Assembly: GCF_900324485.2 (NCBI RefSeq)
Contig: NC_046650.1
Location: 9,308,828-9,372,827 of the forward strand
DNA length: 64,000 nucleotides
Source: Mastacembelus armatus
Lineage: Eukaryota; Chordata; Actinopteri; Synbranchiformes; Mastacembelidae
Direction: 5' to 3'
The position numbers and the translations under genes were made by a program. This document shows positions 44,899 through 57,299 of the stretch, piece after piece (the stretch's first letter is position 1; the number at the start of each line of letters is the position of its first letter). A model generated the notes under the pieces. That model was given only the letters and a program-made list of their open reading frames with translations. It made no database searches and was not told the origin of the DNA.

Positions 44899-45903
44899 TC
44901 ACACTTTTTTGGGAGGTGGGGCCAACTTGATGATCTCGTCTTCAGAGGGCTGACGGATGATGTCTGTTTGGGGGGAGAGGGTGGAAAAAGAGGGTAGAGA
45001 GAAAGTTACAGCCATCACCATCATCTTTGGCTCTGTGTGTTTAAAAAATAGTCAAAGTCGGTCTCCTGGATTATGTAACAATTCAGACAAGTGGAAATTC
45101 AACTAAAACCTGGACACCATATGACAGTGTTCATCAATAATCACTAACATTGAATAAAAATAAGAAACGCCAGCAGCTGGTCTGTTGTCAAGCAAAAGAT
45201 GCCATTAAATGTCACTAGGATGAATGTGATGCTAGGACCAATTGAGTACAATGCATGTTGGGTGTTGTAGGATTTCTCACCTTTCTCCAGTCATAAGACA
45301 AATAAAAATGTGTAGTGGTGTGATGAATTATTCCTGCTCCTATTTTGTATTTGTGTACTTTAGAGAATGAGCACAGTGGTGTTACCTTTGTATTTCTTGG
45401 CAGAGGGGATGCGTGTGAGCTTGGTGTCGATCTCGTCATCCTCAGAGATCTTGAGCACTGTGGTCCGATACTCGATCACTCTGGTCAGCAGGTCCGGTCG
45501 CCGCGAAATCTCGAAGATGTGCTCAATGTACGACAAGTTATCTGCATGGGAGATGTTGTTAGAGCGCCTGCTCATGAAAAAACCTTAGATGAGACTAAGG
45601 TTTTTTGGATGTGGTTCAGGGGTCAAATTGGCAAATTGAAATCTTCAGTCAGGAAGTTGGTCAGATGTGCACAAAATTGCTCTGTGATTTACAGTAGAAG
45701 GATGAAACTACAGAATATCTGTGCGTCTCACCTTGGGCCAGCTTGTCATTCTTCTCCAGGTAGCTAAACCACTCCTTGGAGGAAGTGATGTTGTTGCTCT
45801 GGTCCTCGGGAATGTCCTCCTTGCAGGCAGACTTGAGCTGTTCCAAGTCCTCATTGGTGATGTTTTCAGAAAGATCGCTGAGCAGAGAGCTGTACTCCGC
45901 CAT
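44899..45903 (-). CDS. pea15: Proliferation and apoptosis adaptor protein 15 (PEA-15)
   Basis: Three coding exons on the minus strand, 45903-45732, 45541-45386 and 44963-44899, join in phase to 130 residues, the mammalian length. The N-terminal death effector domain starts [16 protein letters not shown] and includes [13 protein letters not shown] and [15 protein letters not shown]. The C-terminal tail keeps both regulatory serines, Ser104 (RIPSAKK) and Ser116 (RQPSEDE), and ends [14 protein letters not shown]-15 is a small cytosolic adaptor that binds ERK1/2 and FADD or caspase-8 depending on phosphorylation of those serines. An acceptor (CCCTGTCCAG) lies three bases before the ATG, so at least one non-coding 5' exon must lie at higher coordinates; it was not found with confidence. 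Confidence 0.96.
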
Positions 45904-45906
45904 GGT

Positions 45907-48472
45907 CTGGACAGGGGCAGAGAAAACAGAGGAAGGAAAATGGTTAAATAAATGAAAAATAAAACGGATCAAAGGCAGGCAAGAGAAGCAAAATAGGAGA
46001 AACAAACAGCAGCTGAAAATATTCTGATGTTGTTGAAATTGTTGATCGCACTGACTTCCAGACTCCACAAAGAAAAGCAGTTGGGGAATTGTTAGCCAAT
46101 GACAATAGCATACTCTGTCTTTGGAAGTTCATCTGGTGGCAGACTTTGTTTTCAGTAGAAAGCTGAAAGAGGAGACTGACTGAAAAGACCGGACAGAACA
46201 AAACGGAGGGAAAGATCTTTTTGTGGCTTAATTAAAAACGTCTTAACAACATCCTGTGCACACATAGAAGGACTTCATTCAGGATTCAGGTTGTGCATTT
46301 ACTTTCTGAGATTCATTTCAACTGACCTTCAACTACCTGAAATGACTGGCACATTTCTAAGTTTTCTTTTTTGTCAGCTGATCTTACGTCAGGACCAAAT
46401 GCAGCGATGCACTTATTCTAAGTATCTACTAAACATGGCGCCCAATTCACTGGTGGACATGTTTCTTCCTTATAAACAAAATGGGCACTGTAGTTTGCTC
46501 CTGAAAAGGGAAAACAATAAAACATGATGTCTTCAGTGAAATGGGGAAAAAAAACATCAGAATAACATCCACCTCACCTAATACTACATATGTCATATAT
46601 GTCCTGTTTTTAATGCATTTATATCTGTTTTTAACACTAAGCCCCAATAACTGAATATATATGCTCTGTGATATGTATCACTTCAGACCTCAGCAGATCA
46701 GTTCATATGACATCAGGACTTGTTACGATCCCTAAGAAATCAACACTTTCTTTATTCTTTAATTCAGGTGGGCTGATAGGTTTGTGTACTTCAAACTTTT
46801 TCACTCATAAGCTTTCCCCAGTTGCATCTTTCCGTGGTACTGTTAGCTCAATAATGTACAGAGATTTTTGCAAGGTTGACCACAAGATAAGGTCCAGTCT
46901 GAGGGTATTTGTTACAATCTCGTGGAAAGCTGATTACGTGTCCAAGTGTAGTGGCCTTGAGAGAGACTGATTTTGCACATTCGATTATTCTAGAGCCAAT
47001 TTCAATAATCCGTCTTCAGTATAAAGTTTGTGCAACCGCAAGTATTTTTAAATGACTAACTTCTGCAAGGATGTACTGTAGAGTATTCAGTATAAAGTCA
47101 TGTAGGGACTGGAGACCAGGCTAGTGTTCAGGGGTTAGTCTGTCAAAATTGCAGGAATTATACTATCCACAAACACACAAGGTATTTGTCAGTTTATATG
47201 TGTGTGTGTGTGTGTGTGGGAGTGTGTGCGTTGGCATCCGAGTTGTTTTTCAGAAGCAGGCAGCCAGTGAGAAAAAGATTAAAAACAGTGAAAGAGAAAC
47301 AGAAAAACAGACAGTGATTAGGAGGTGCAGGGTGCTCTGTTTAGCTGCGTTAGAAAATGCATCCACAGGCAAACGTCTACATTTCCTGGATGTTGTGCTT
47401 GAGGTTGCAGTTCATATCCGAGTTAACATGTCTGGATCAAATTATTCACATTCATCTTCAAACCCAGATAATTGCAGAAATCTGTGCATACATTGCTGCA
47501 TAGTCACTTTTCTGCAAATTTGCTGAAAAGATTAGTTGCAGATCATTTTTAAGGACAGTTGGTTGCTAATGCCACAGAGGTGCTGATTCTAACAACCTCT
47601 CAGCCAATCCAGTGGCTGCCTTAGGATTTCCTGAGACCTGGTTATCCCACTGTGAGTAGTTTAGTAATGTGGAAGTGATTAGGGGTCACCTAAAACACGC
47701 TGCAAAATATGCTTCCTGCAACATAACTGTGCATCTAAACACTAATACAGTTCCTTTTTTATGGTTTTCTCAGCCACAAATACTGTAATATCCCCATCTC
47801 TGGCATCCATGCAGCTGGCGAGAGAGAGCAGCTCAGTGCAATGCATCATGGGCACTGGCATGAAGCTATGTCTGCCTCTGATCCCCTCAGTTTCAACACG
47901 GCTAAACACACTGCACAAAAAGCCCAGAAGAGCTGTGTGATGAGTGCTGTGACCTATATAACAGAACTGCTGTTACCTGCTGCTGCCACCGGAGGGCCCC
48001 CATTCACCGTGCAGCATCACATACTGTACGTCAGCTATACTCACTAAAGCATGAGCATCTCACTGTGCAGCAACGCTGTCCTTACTTAGTCATCTAGTCA
48101 CCTCTTATCTATAAGAAGCAAATATAGCCGAACAGAAGCTTATCATAATTTCCCCCTGAAATTATCTTTGATAGAACCAAGGGTGATTTCAGGACCACTG
48201 ATTCATTCGACTTTGAAAATCCATCCAAAGTCAAGAGTCTGCGTTGTTTGGCTCGGTTTCTAAGTAAAGTCTTGATATCAGCATGTGATTTATGGAACAA
48301 AGCAGAATACCAGAGCAGATATGGTGCTTAATGTGATTGTCCCAGGGGCTGATTTAAGGTCAGATTTGTTTGTCTGTTTTCTATTGGCTAATGGTGGCAT
48401 TTGGTTTGGTTTGTCTGATCTACAATCACAGCCTCAGGGTGAGACCATAATGATGACAGAGCACGTTTACTC

Positions 48473-48521
<49 letters not shown>

Positions 48522-49460
48522 TTTCAGTCTTAAATGTCACATTCATCTTCTCTCCAGATCTACTTGCTCCAACTCCAGCGACTACAGTAAGGGTCTGCAT
48601 GGTGTGTGTCTGTGTGTGTCTGTACATGTCTCCTCTCTCCAGCTGCAAGTTTGTGAATCATGCATGTGTCTGTTTACATCGTGCATGTGTTTTTACACAT
48701 CAACTCATGGGCTTGGGACTTGTGTGTGTGTGATGGAGAGAGTCTGAAAGTATGAGTGTGTGTGTGGAGGGGTCCCTGTGCCTCCTCTCTCGACCCAGGT
48801 CGCCCTGCCTGTTCTCTCTATCTCTGTTTAGCACCACAATGGACTGGCGCTGCTTTTGTGTACTTTTAGAGGAGAAGGGAGCAAAAAAACCCCAACAATG
48901 GATAGAGTGGCTACATTTGGTGTCCCCTCTCCCACCATGCCCCTCACATTGCTCTCTTTCCCTGCTGCCTTTAACTCTTTCTCAGCCATTAACTAGATGT
49001 TTCTAATGAACATGCAGTGTTGCCTATGCAAAACCTAAATAATTCATACTAAAAAGAAATAAAAAAAAACTTAAGTAAACCAATAGAAAATTAATCTATA
49101 GCGATTTCCACAATGCATTAAGTTTTGGCCAATGTTTCTATATTGTCAAAAAAATGGTGCTAGTGTCTCATATTTGAGAATTTCCTCCTTTTCTTATTAT
49201 TGTAAACTGAATATCTTTGTGGTTTTCGGTAATGCTTGGAAATTTGAAGACATCACAACTTCCCAGACCCTAGTGACATATATGCTTCACCATATATTAC
49301 AGTTAACTAAACAATAAATTGAGTCATCTTATTAATTCTGACAGGCTGTGCCACTAATTATGAGATCAAATAGAAAAACGTAATATCTCACAATTAAAAT
49401 TTTTTTTTTTCAATGTTACAGTTTTCTATGAACAACACATCTCATTCACGTCTCTTTATT
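45907..49460 (-). other. Upstream of pea15: first intron or intergenic, no gene recognised
   Basis: The pea15 coding start is preceded by an acceptor, so part of this stretch is intron. It includes (GT)n at about 47199-47218 and a 44-base (TG)n at 48477-48520. No coding exon could be supported. Confidence 0.4.
48477..48520. repeat. (TG)n microsatellite
   Basis: Perfect TG run of 22 units; nearby sequence has further short TGTG tracts. Confidence 0.9.
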
Positions 49461-49467
49461 CCATTAA

Positions 49468-49543
49468 CCCTTTGAAGCACCTTCAAAAACAGCTAACGTA
49501 AATGTCCCTTCGTCCCAAAAATGGGCAAAGGTGCATCAAAGGG
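49468..49543. mobile_element. piggyBac-type miniature inverted-repeat element (MITE)
   Basis: A 76-bp element begins CCCTTTGAAGCACCTT and ends with its near-perfect reverse complement (AAGGTGCATCAAAGGG, one mismatch). It is flanked on both sides by TTAA (49464-49467 and 49544-49547). TTAA targets and CCC...GGG ends are the hallmark of piggyBac elements. It has no coding capacity. Confidence 0.75.
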
Positions 49544-49932
49544 TTAAAGAAGAAAATGTGTCCATGAGTCATCAATGCCATCTCTTCACCAAGTGCAACA
49601 ATAACTCCTTGTCAGCTTTCTATCAATTCTTGGTAACAAAAGAATGGCACTTAATGAAACCACACGTACTGCAGGGTCATCTATATGGACAAAATGTATA
49701 AGTGATCACAGAGAGGATCCAGTGATAGTGTAGTCACGCTGTAAGTGAAAGAGTCTGTGAAATCCCCTCCAACTACTCCCTATGCCCCACACCCCACCCG
49801 ACTCCCTGGTCTCTGGGACGAGCCTGACACTGCTTCCATACATAGAGACCCACTGTGCTTCACATTCTCATGAACACAAACATGCTTTTGTCTGCTCGTT
49901 CCTCTGTCTCCGCTGCCTGTGTGTGTGGAAGT

Positions 49933-49935
<3 letters not shown>

Positions 49936-49967
<32 letters not shown>
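49936..49967. repeat. (GA)n microsatellite
   Basis: Perfect GA run of about 32 bases. Confidence 0.9.
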
Positions 49968-49969
<2 letters not shown>

Positions 49970-52870
49970 AGAGCTGTCACTGAAATAATACTTAGTCAAA
50001 TTCAGCTATATATTAAACTCTTCCCCAGGTCTGAGCAATGAAATGTAGCTTGGAACAAGGAAAAAAGACATGAGCAAAGTAGAAAATGAACATAGGGAAA
50101 ACAAACATACTACTACAAGTATGGGCTTTGGTATTATACAGATATTATTTAGGCAAGTAAAGGCTGCATAGTACTGAAGGTGTGTTGGGTTAAATATAGA
50201 AGCTTGATAGTGACAAAACATTTGGCTGAGCAGTAGCAGGTGGTTCTGCTTTATGAGTCTTTACCATTTACCAGCACCTTTATATTCCCACTCTGTGTTT
50301 TCAGTCTTTATGCTAATCTAATCCAATTGAAGATATAGGTTTACTTATCCCCACTTGAAAGTTTTTAAAAATAAACCTCTAAATATCTTATTTCAATGTT
50401 TTTCTTCATAGTGTTTATAGCTTCAGTTATCTTTGCCCTCTTTCAGTAATGTTACTATTGAACATCCATAGATTTCATGGTGTGAAATGGTTGCACGGAG
50501 TCTGGGGAGCTCCTCCTCCACTCCGTGACTAAACTGTTAACCCCCCCGTCACCACCTCCACCACTACATCCACTATCGTCTGCTTTACATTGTGCATACT
50601 GGCTGATATCCATCCAAGAAAGATCCACTGTTCTCCCTGTGTTTTTCTTTGTCTCTCCTATTTTTGCTTTTATTTTTCCTCCATTTTTTCTTTATTTTTT
50701 TCTTCATTCTGTCTTTATATCTGTCTGGTTAAATGACAGCAATTTTACAGATGTGCAACATCATGCACATAGTGAAAGCAGATGCACATGATTTGTGCCA
50801 TTGTTGATCCATATTTTCTCTATGATTGTGGTCTAGAGGCAAACAGATATGCTATCAGGTACTAATCTGAAGAATCCCCTCAGAGATCAGATCTAATATT
50901 TTATTTTCTGTTATATCCCTGATATTTCACTCTTACCTTTCCATTTCCAATTACACTGACTCCTCAGCCTTCTGAGTGCGTCCACACAGAGACATATAAT
51001 ATATACATATACTTTTCCAACATCTACCAAAACTCCCTTCACACCAATGACGTTGCCATGGAGACCACGCCTGGCTTTGCCTTTAGGCCTGGAGTCTGTT
51101 ACCTAGCGACAGGGCAGAGACCCCTCCTCTTCCCCTCCTCACCTCGCACCCTCCCCACCCATTTTCAGAATAAAAGCCCTCACTAGGATGATTGACATGC
51201 AAAATAACAGCATATTCAAACCAATCTAAACGTGTGCACAAGTTGTGTAAAGTCATATGTTAAAACGTTTTTAGTCTGTCTACAACACTGAAACACTTCT
51301 TTGTGTTATTTGCATGATAGTTCAATATATGCAACATGATGGTAAAATCTACATGTGTACATATTGTATGAGTGAGCACACAGTGACAATATGAGGGTGT
51401 TCTCCGCAACGCCTGCGTTTTAATCAGATCAATAAACAGAAACACGCTCTCCCTCCTTCAAACACAAACACACAGAGTGCTGGCCAACTGTGCTGGACTT
51501 CAGCACGGAGACAAGCCTCTAGATTTCACCATGGCAACCAAACCACCAGGGTAGCAGCTCAAAAATCTCTCTACAATACAATATATCCAGATTGTTTTCT
51601 CTATATCCCTCTTCCCTCTTTAACCATCTCTTCTCCTCTATCCTTCCTTTGCCACACATATTGTCTTTTTTTGCAGTTAGTCTTCATACATTTTCCTCTT
51701 CCAGACATAAAGTGGTATTGCATAGGCAAATATTGCATATGCTAAAGCATCAAAATAAATGTGGTGAAGACTGATATTACACACTTTCTATTGCTTCAGA
51801 TTCTTTCTTTTGGTGCTCCCATCTGTCCTGTTCCTTCATGTTTTTCTCAGGGAAGCAGATTGTGCAAGCAGCCAGTCTATATCGCCTTCATTATATCTCT
51901 CATTAAATACACCCTGACCTTTCAGAACCTCCTGTCCTCTCTTTCTTTCTCTCTCAGCATATTTTATTTCACTCAGTTGTTGATAAGTGGCAGAGAGTCG
52001 GAGTCCTACCCACTCTCCATCTTAAAATTTCCCACAAACTTCACCTTGACTTTACAAAAATTTGTTTGGCTCTCAATTTATGGCAATGCCTATTTTGAAA
52101 CAGCAAAGCTGTCATCCCAAAATTAAAGGAAAAAAGTTAATGTCCTTACCTAACATAATGTTTTTCTAATTCACTGTTACTTGAAAATGTACCACAGTGC
52201 CTTTCTCTCTGTTGATCCCTCTCATCATCTCTCTTTTTCCTGTATCTCTCTGTCTCACTGCAGTAAACTGTCTCCCTCTCTCTGTGGGTATATCTCCAGC
52301 CTTGCAGGAGCAGTGGGAGATGAGGGATCAGAGTGGGAGGCTGAAGAGCCCACAGTTATGGGTTGTAGCAAATGTCCGCCTCCAAAATATACCTGTCGGG
52401 TCAGAAGTCTCTGCTACCAAAGCACAGATATAATTTTGCATCCCTGGGTGTGTAAGTAATTGTCTTTCAGTTCAAGTGTTTCACTTCAACCCACATGCAC
52501 TGCTTTTCTGTTTTCTTGTTATATATATTTATGCTCACTCATTATGAAACTGAAAAATATTGTCATATTATAAGTCAAAAATATAAGTTGAAATAAATGT
52601 GAATGAGACTGGAGTAGTTGTTTCTGGTGGTAATTTCAGCTATATATGTAAATATGTGGCCTTCTGTTGCTATTGGACTGCTGTTGACTGCAGCAGAATT
52701 TTATTTATTGCTATTAGAGCAGTTAAACTGATCCAAAACAGTAGTTGGTGACTACAAAAGTTCACTTTATCAACTTATTATGAGTTTAAGCCATATATCT
52801 CATGATCTGAGGACAAACAGTTTCAATGCTGCAAAGCACAGCTCTTTACAAAGAACTGCTTGTGCTATGC
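49970..52870. other. Non-coding region with X-box-like palindromes, otherwise nothing recognised
   Basis: C/T-rich stretches and short open frames without domain or splice support. The only structured signal is the group of RFX-like palindromes at 51052-51538. Confidence 0.35.
51052..51538. promoter_or_regulatory. Cluster of RFX X-box-like palindromes
   Basis: GTTGCCATGGAGAC at 51052-51065, GTTACCTAGCGAC at 51098-51110 and ACCATGGCAAC at 51528-51538 each resemble the X-box GTTGCCATGGYAAC. Three within 490 bases in a non-coding region suggest a regulatory element. Binding is inferred. Confidence 0.35.
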
Positions 52871-52874
52871 TGGT

Positions 52875-52945
52875 TATCTCCCTGGCCCAGCGGTAGTTTC
52901 GTGCTTTGGGTTAAATACTAGGTTTGATTGCAGTGAGCAATTCTA
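52875..52945 (+). mobile_element. Degenerate tRNA-type SINE fragment
   Basis: TGGCCCAGCGGTAG resembles a SINE A-box and GGTTTGATTGC a weakened B-box at roughly tRNA spacing. Confidence 0.3.
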
Positions 52946-54520
52946 GATGTAGTAATAAAAAGGCATTTTTGTACAGATGCTATTCTGTTTTTACAGCAGT
53001 ACTGTGCTGAATGCAGTTGCTTGCTGTGTTGGCAGCTAATTTAAAAAAAAACAAAAAACTGTGTTAAATATTTCTGTTTTTATCATATCTGCTTTTGCCT
53101 TACTCCTGATGTTATCATGGCCAGTGGCAAGATTCTCTCACAAACAGACTTACTGTAAATTCCTTATTCAGAAGTTTCTTAAAGGAATCATGCCACAGGG
53201 TTCCCTCAAGCTTATAATGATAAATTGTTATTGTGAGTTGACATGTAATCATTAAATAAAAAAATAGCTATATATACTGCTACTACTACTAAAACTAATA
53301 ATTGTTTTCCCAAGATCTGAACCAAACCAAAGCTTTCCTGTAGTCTGGAATTTAGTCTCAGCCACTGCTTTTTGAATTGAAGAGTTGCTTTCCTCTTGAG
53401 ATGAGGTTTTCCTGTATAAGCATAACTGAACTCATACTATGCTGTTAGTTTATAGTGATGACGCCTCTTTTGGAGCAGTTAAAGATAATATATTTCACAA
53501 GTCCCTGCTCTATTAGTTGTTTCACATCTAAGAAAGAAGGAATCCAGAGACTTTAATGTCCACTATTAAACCAGTGAATGAACAGAAGCTTGATGATGCT
53601 TCGGGACATCCCGAAGACTGCACAATCTGACTCTCAAGCAATAGTTGGACATAAAGACATTGATCTGTTCTTAATGCCACCTGCCTCCCTGGAAGTTTCT
53701 TGTCCAATAGCAAACAAAACTGTCGCCTCCTGCAGAAGGCGACTGAGGAACATGAAACCCTGTCCAGGGTTCGACAAGCCTTCACTGTATTTTGCCATGT
53801 AACAGCTTTATATGCAGCTATTACGATGCTGCGTCCTGGTACAGTATGACACCATGTGGTCTGTTAAGACTGGTTAAGTCTGATGGGACTGCTCCTTTTT
53901 CACATCCATCTGTTAATAGCTGATATGAAAACCCATGGAGTTAAAGTGGATTGAATTTTGTTAAGAAGTCTTCAGAGTAACAGTTTTTAAAACTACTCAA
54001 TGCAGAAAAAAAAACATATTTTTATTGATGAATTAATATGTGTAGCTTTTTCATGTCGTAGTTCTTTGAAGTGCAGCTACTTTCATATAATGTTGTGTAG
54101 TTTTATAACAAAGCATTATATTTTGTCTGTCATGTTTCGCTTGAAAAATCTTAACCTGTAAAATAACTAACTCAAATGAAAGTAGTGCAGTACAAGTATG
54201 AAATGCTTTAAAATGGAACTGCTAGTTGGTACGTGTAGTTGTACTTTAAAGTAGAGCCCTTGAATAAATATGTTTCGATTCCATCATTTAAATATATAGC
54301 TCAGGTAATGCACTTTCAAGGCCAGAAAATATAATTTTGCTAACAGGATCTATATTAATAACATCCCAAAATATGAAATGGATTCACTAATGGACGTATT
54401 ATGATTTATTCATACTAGTGATGAGCTAACAGTTGAGTTAGTCCAGTGAACTCACTCAGGCTTTTGCTATTAACAGCAGATGTTCCATTTTCCAAAATGT
54501 GAGTTTAAGCGAGGTGGTTG

Positions 54521-54551
<31 letters not shown>

Positions 54552-55780
54552 GGAGATTTTGTCGCTTGTACAAAATGTGTTTTTTTTTTTTTCACCACAA
54601 TCTGGTACACTCTTTTACAAATGCTCACAACTCAAACTAAACACACACTCATTCCAGCAAAAGGTCAAACACAGTGCTCTAAGGTTGTGCCATCTGGCCC
54701 CTCTCTACATCCACATCTCAACTAATGGATCTTCTTTCTTTCTCTTTGTCTCAGTTTTTCTCTTCATCATCACCACCCTGTGGTTATTTTTCACTTTCAT
54801 TCTTCGTAACTCCTCTTTTAAGCCTCCTGGTGCTCTTTATCATACAGAGGGCAGACTTTGAAGTCATCATCACAGCAGCATCTTGCTGCTGGGAACCATT
54901 AGAATTGATTTCTGACCATTAATCTTACTTTGATGTCTCTCTCGCTGAGAACATTGCTTGCGTACGCTCGCCAAGTAAAGCACCTTGTGTAACACCATCA
55001 CTGTCTTATCCGTCCTTCAAGTGCCTTGTTCAGTTGTTCCGTCCTCATCCTCTTTCTCTACAACCCGTGCTGCTGTTTCTCACTCGGATGCCTGTTTGTT
55101 TTTGCATGAAGAGATTCCCTGCCCTTTACTACCACACCACAAGCCTGCACAGTGACAAAAGGCATGTTGGACAGAGTGATGCTGTGCACAGGATTATGGG
55201 ATGAGAGGGGAGAAAAGAGGGATGAGAAGGGGGTTGATGATGGACAGGGAAGGGACAGAGAGAAAACAGTCAGCCCTTTTTCTTACAGACGGCCTCGTGT
55301 CCAATGAGGCAGCGAGTACTGCCAGCTCTTATCAGTTCAAAAGCCCAGAGCGAGGGAGAGCGGGAGAGAGAAGGAGAGGAATGGAGGAAAAAAGAGAAAG
55401 CGCTAATCTGGAGAGAAGCAGAGAAGTGCCGGAGAATATAGGCCACTGGCCCATTTTTCATTGAGGAGAAAAGAAGATTTGTGAAGTGTAAAAATAGCGC
55501 TGTTATTTCAAATATCCTAATCTTTTTTTAAAACAATCCATCAGTTTGTGTTTCTCTTTTTTAGCCATCCTTTTCTCTCGTATTTGATTTGTCTTCCTCT
55601 GGGCATCGCGACAAAGCGTTTTTTCCAAAATGATTTACATTTGTGACATTTACTAATATACATCTATTTTACTTTATTCTATTACATTTTGTGTTTCCTC
55701 TATCTTGCTATCTTAAAGCTTTGGTGTGAAAGCTGCGTTTTTTTTAATTGATTGACAGCCATTAGCTCCTACCCATGACT
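52946..55780. other. Non-coding region, nothing recognised
   Basis: AT-rich with long A and T runs (about 54528-54551 and 54580-54591) and a purine-rich block at 55195-55440. No supported gene. Confidence 0.35.
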
Positions 55781-55784
55781 TTGG

Positions 55785-55925
55785 CCTTTTCTGATTGGCT
55801 AGAAGGGTGAGGCTCACTCAGAAACCGCTGCCAGGCTGTTCAATGAATCTCATACTTTTAACAGCACAGTGAGCATGGACATATGTCAATATAAATAGTA
55901 CAAAAAAGTGACATACTGTAGCTTT
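55785..55925. repeat. Dispersed repeat, copy 2
   Basis: TTTTCTGATTGGCTAGAAGG, GCTGCCAGGCTGTT and the end ATACTGTAGCTTTT match the copy at 22325-22490 in order and orientation, with a gap in the middle. Confidence 0.5.
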
Positions 55926-57120
55926 TATGTATTCACAACTAAATGCATTTACTCTACTGCACTATATGTTGATATTTTCCTCCCTCTTAAGGAGGGGTTT
56001 GTGTAGACTGATCCAAAGTTTGATCCTCCCAAGTGACACACAAACTCAGAAACGCACAACACACTCACACAGTGTGGATATGGCCTGCATTCAGATACCC
56101 CTTATGTTTTGACACAAGGCTGTAAAGGTCACCAACAGAGAGGAAGACAAAAACACCACAGGAGACTTACAGATACTAGGAATTAATCCCAAATGTGAGA
56201 ATGTGAGTGTGAATGCATGTTCAAGAATGAACAAATGCTGCATCTGTTGGCTGGTGGAGTAAAACATGCTGTTCTGTGCTGTAGAGGGACTGACTGATTA
56301 GATAAACCAGATTGATGCACATTCCTGTCTGAGCAAACAAAACAAAGGCAAAGATTGCCTTAAAAGCATTTTCACCTGTCTTTCCTCTGTGATTCATCAC
56401 CAAACAAGAAAACTAATGGATAAAATTAGGATTATAGTGTTGCATTTGTTCCAAATTTAACATGAAAATGCATTTGATCTTTTAAGAGCTTAGATGGATG
56501 AGAAAACAAGATATTTCAAGAAGCTGCAGAGAGTGTGTTGCGTGCCATGGAGACCTGGCTGTGACTGACTAGCCAAGGCTTTACTTCCTGCTGTCACCAT
56601 GGACACACTTCCTGGCCCCGAGTTTAAGGCAGCGGAAAAAACAGTAGCTGCCAAGGGAGGGAGAGACAGACAGAAAAGGAGAGTGTGAGAAGACAGAGAA
56701 TGGTGAAAGAGGGAGAGCAGAAGGGATGGAGAGAGGGAACACAAGGGGGAAAAAGCAGCAGCTGGACACACCATCAGAATTAAAACTGAAGCTAATCCCT
56801 TCTGCTTCGTTCAACACTACCATATTCATCACTTTCCAACTCTCCCCCCAAGCAGTCGCCTTTTTGGAGAGACATTGTGCATACGATGACTCTCATTTGT
56901 CAAACTGTGCAGGTACAGAAGATGCTTCAGGCTGAAACTTAGGAGTTGGGACTTCATTGACAACATACTAACAGTATTTGTATGAGTATAGATGAAATAA
57001 GGATGAGAGATCTATGTATAGATATAAAGCATTAATTTGGCTTGGCAGAACTGTAGTCAGGTTATAACCTGAACGTATTGTGACATATTTACATGTCGCA
57101 ACACGTTCATGAAAATCTGC

Positions 57121-57270
57121 AGACTGGAGCTCATAGCATTAGTTTCATACAGACTGGAGCTCATAGCATTAGTTTCATACAGACTGGAGCTCATAGCATT
57201 AGTTTCATACAGACTGGAGCTCATAGCATTAGTTTCATACAGACTGGAGCTCATAGCATTAGTTTCATAC
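57121..57270. repeat. Five perfect 30-base tandem repeats
   Basis: Unit starts AGACTGGAGCTC and ends AGTTTCATAC. All five copies are identical, which points to recent expansion. Both strands stay open through it because 30 is a multiple of three. Confidence 0.95.
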
Positions 57271-57299
57271 AGGACAGCCTGTACATGAAATTTTGAGCC

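Noticed and set aside
53697-53790. Hairpin (GTCGCCT...AGGCGAC) followed by a B-box-like GGTTCGACAAGCC
   Set aside because: No A-box at the right distance and no tRNA cloverleaf; probably chance or a worn SINE.
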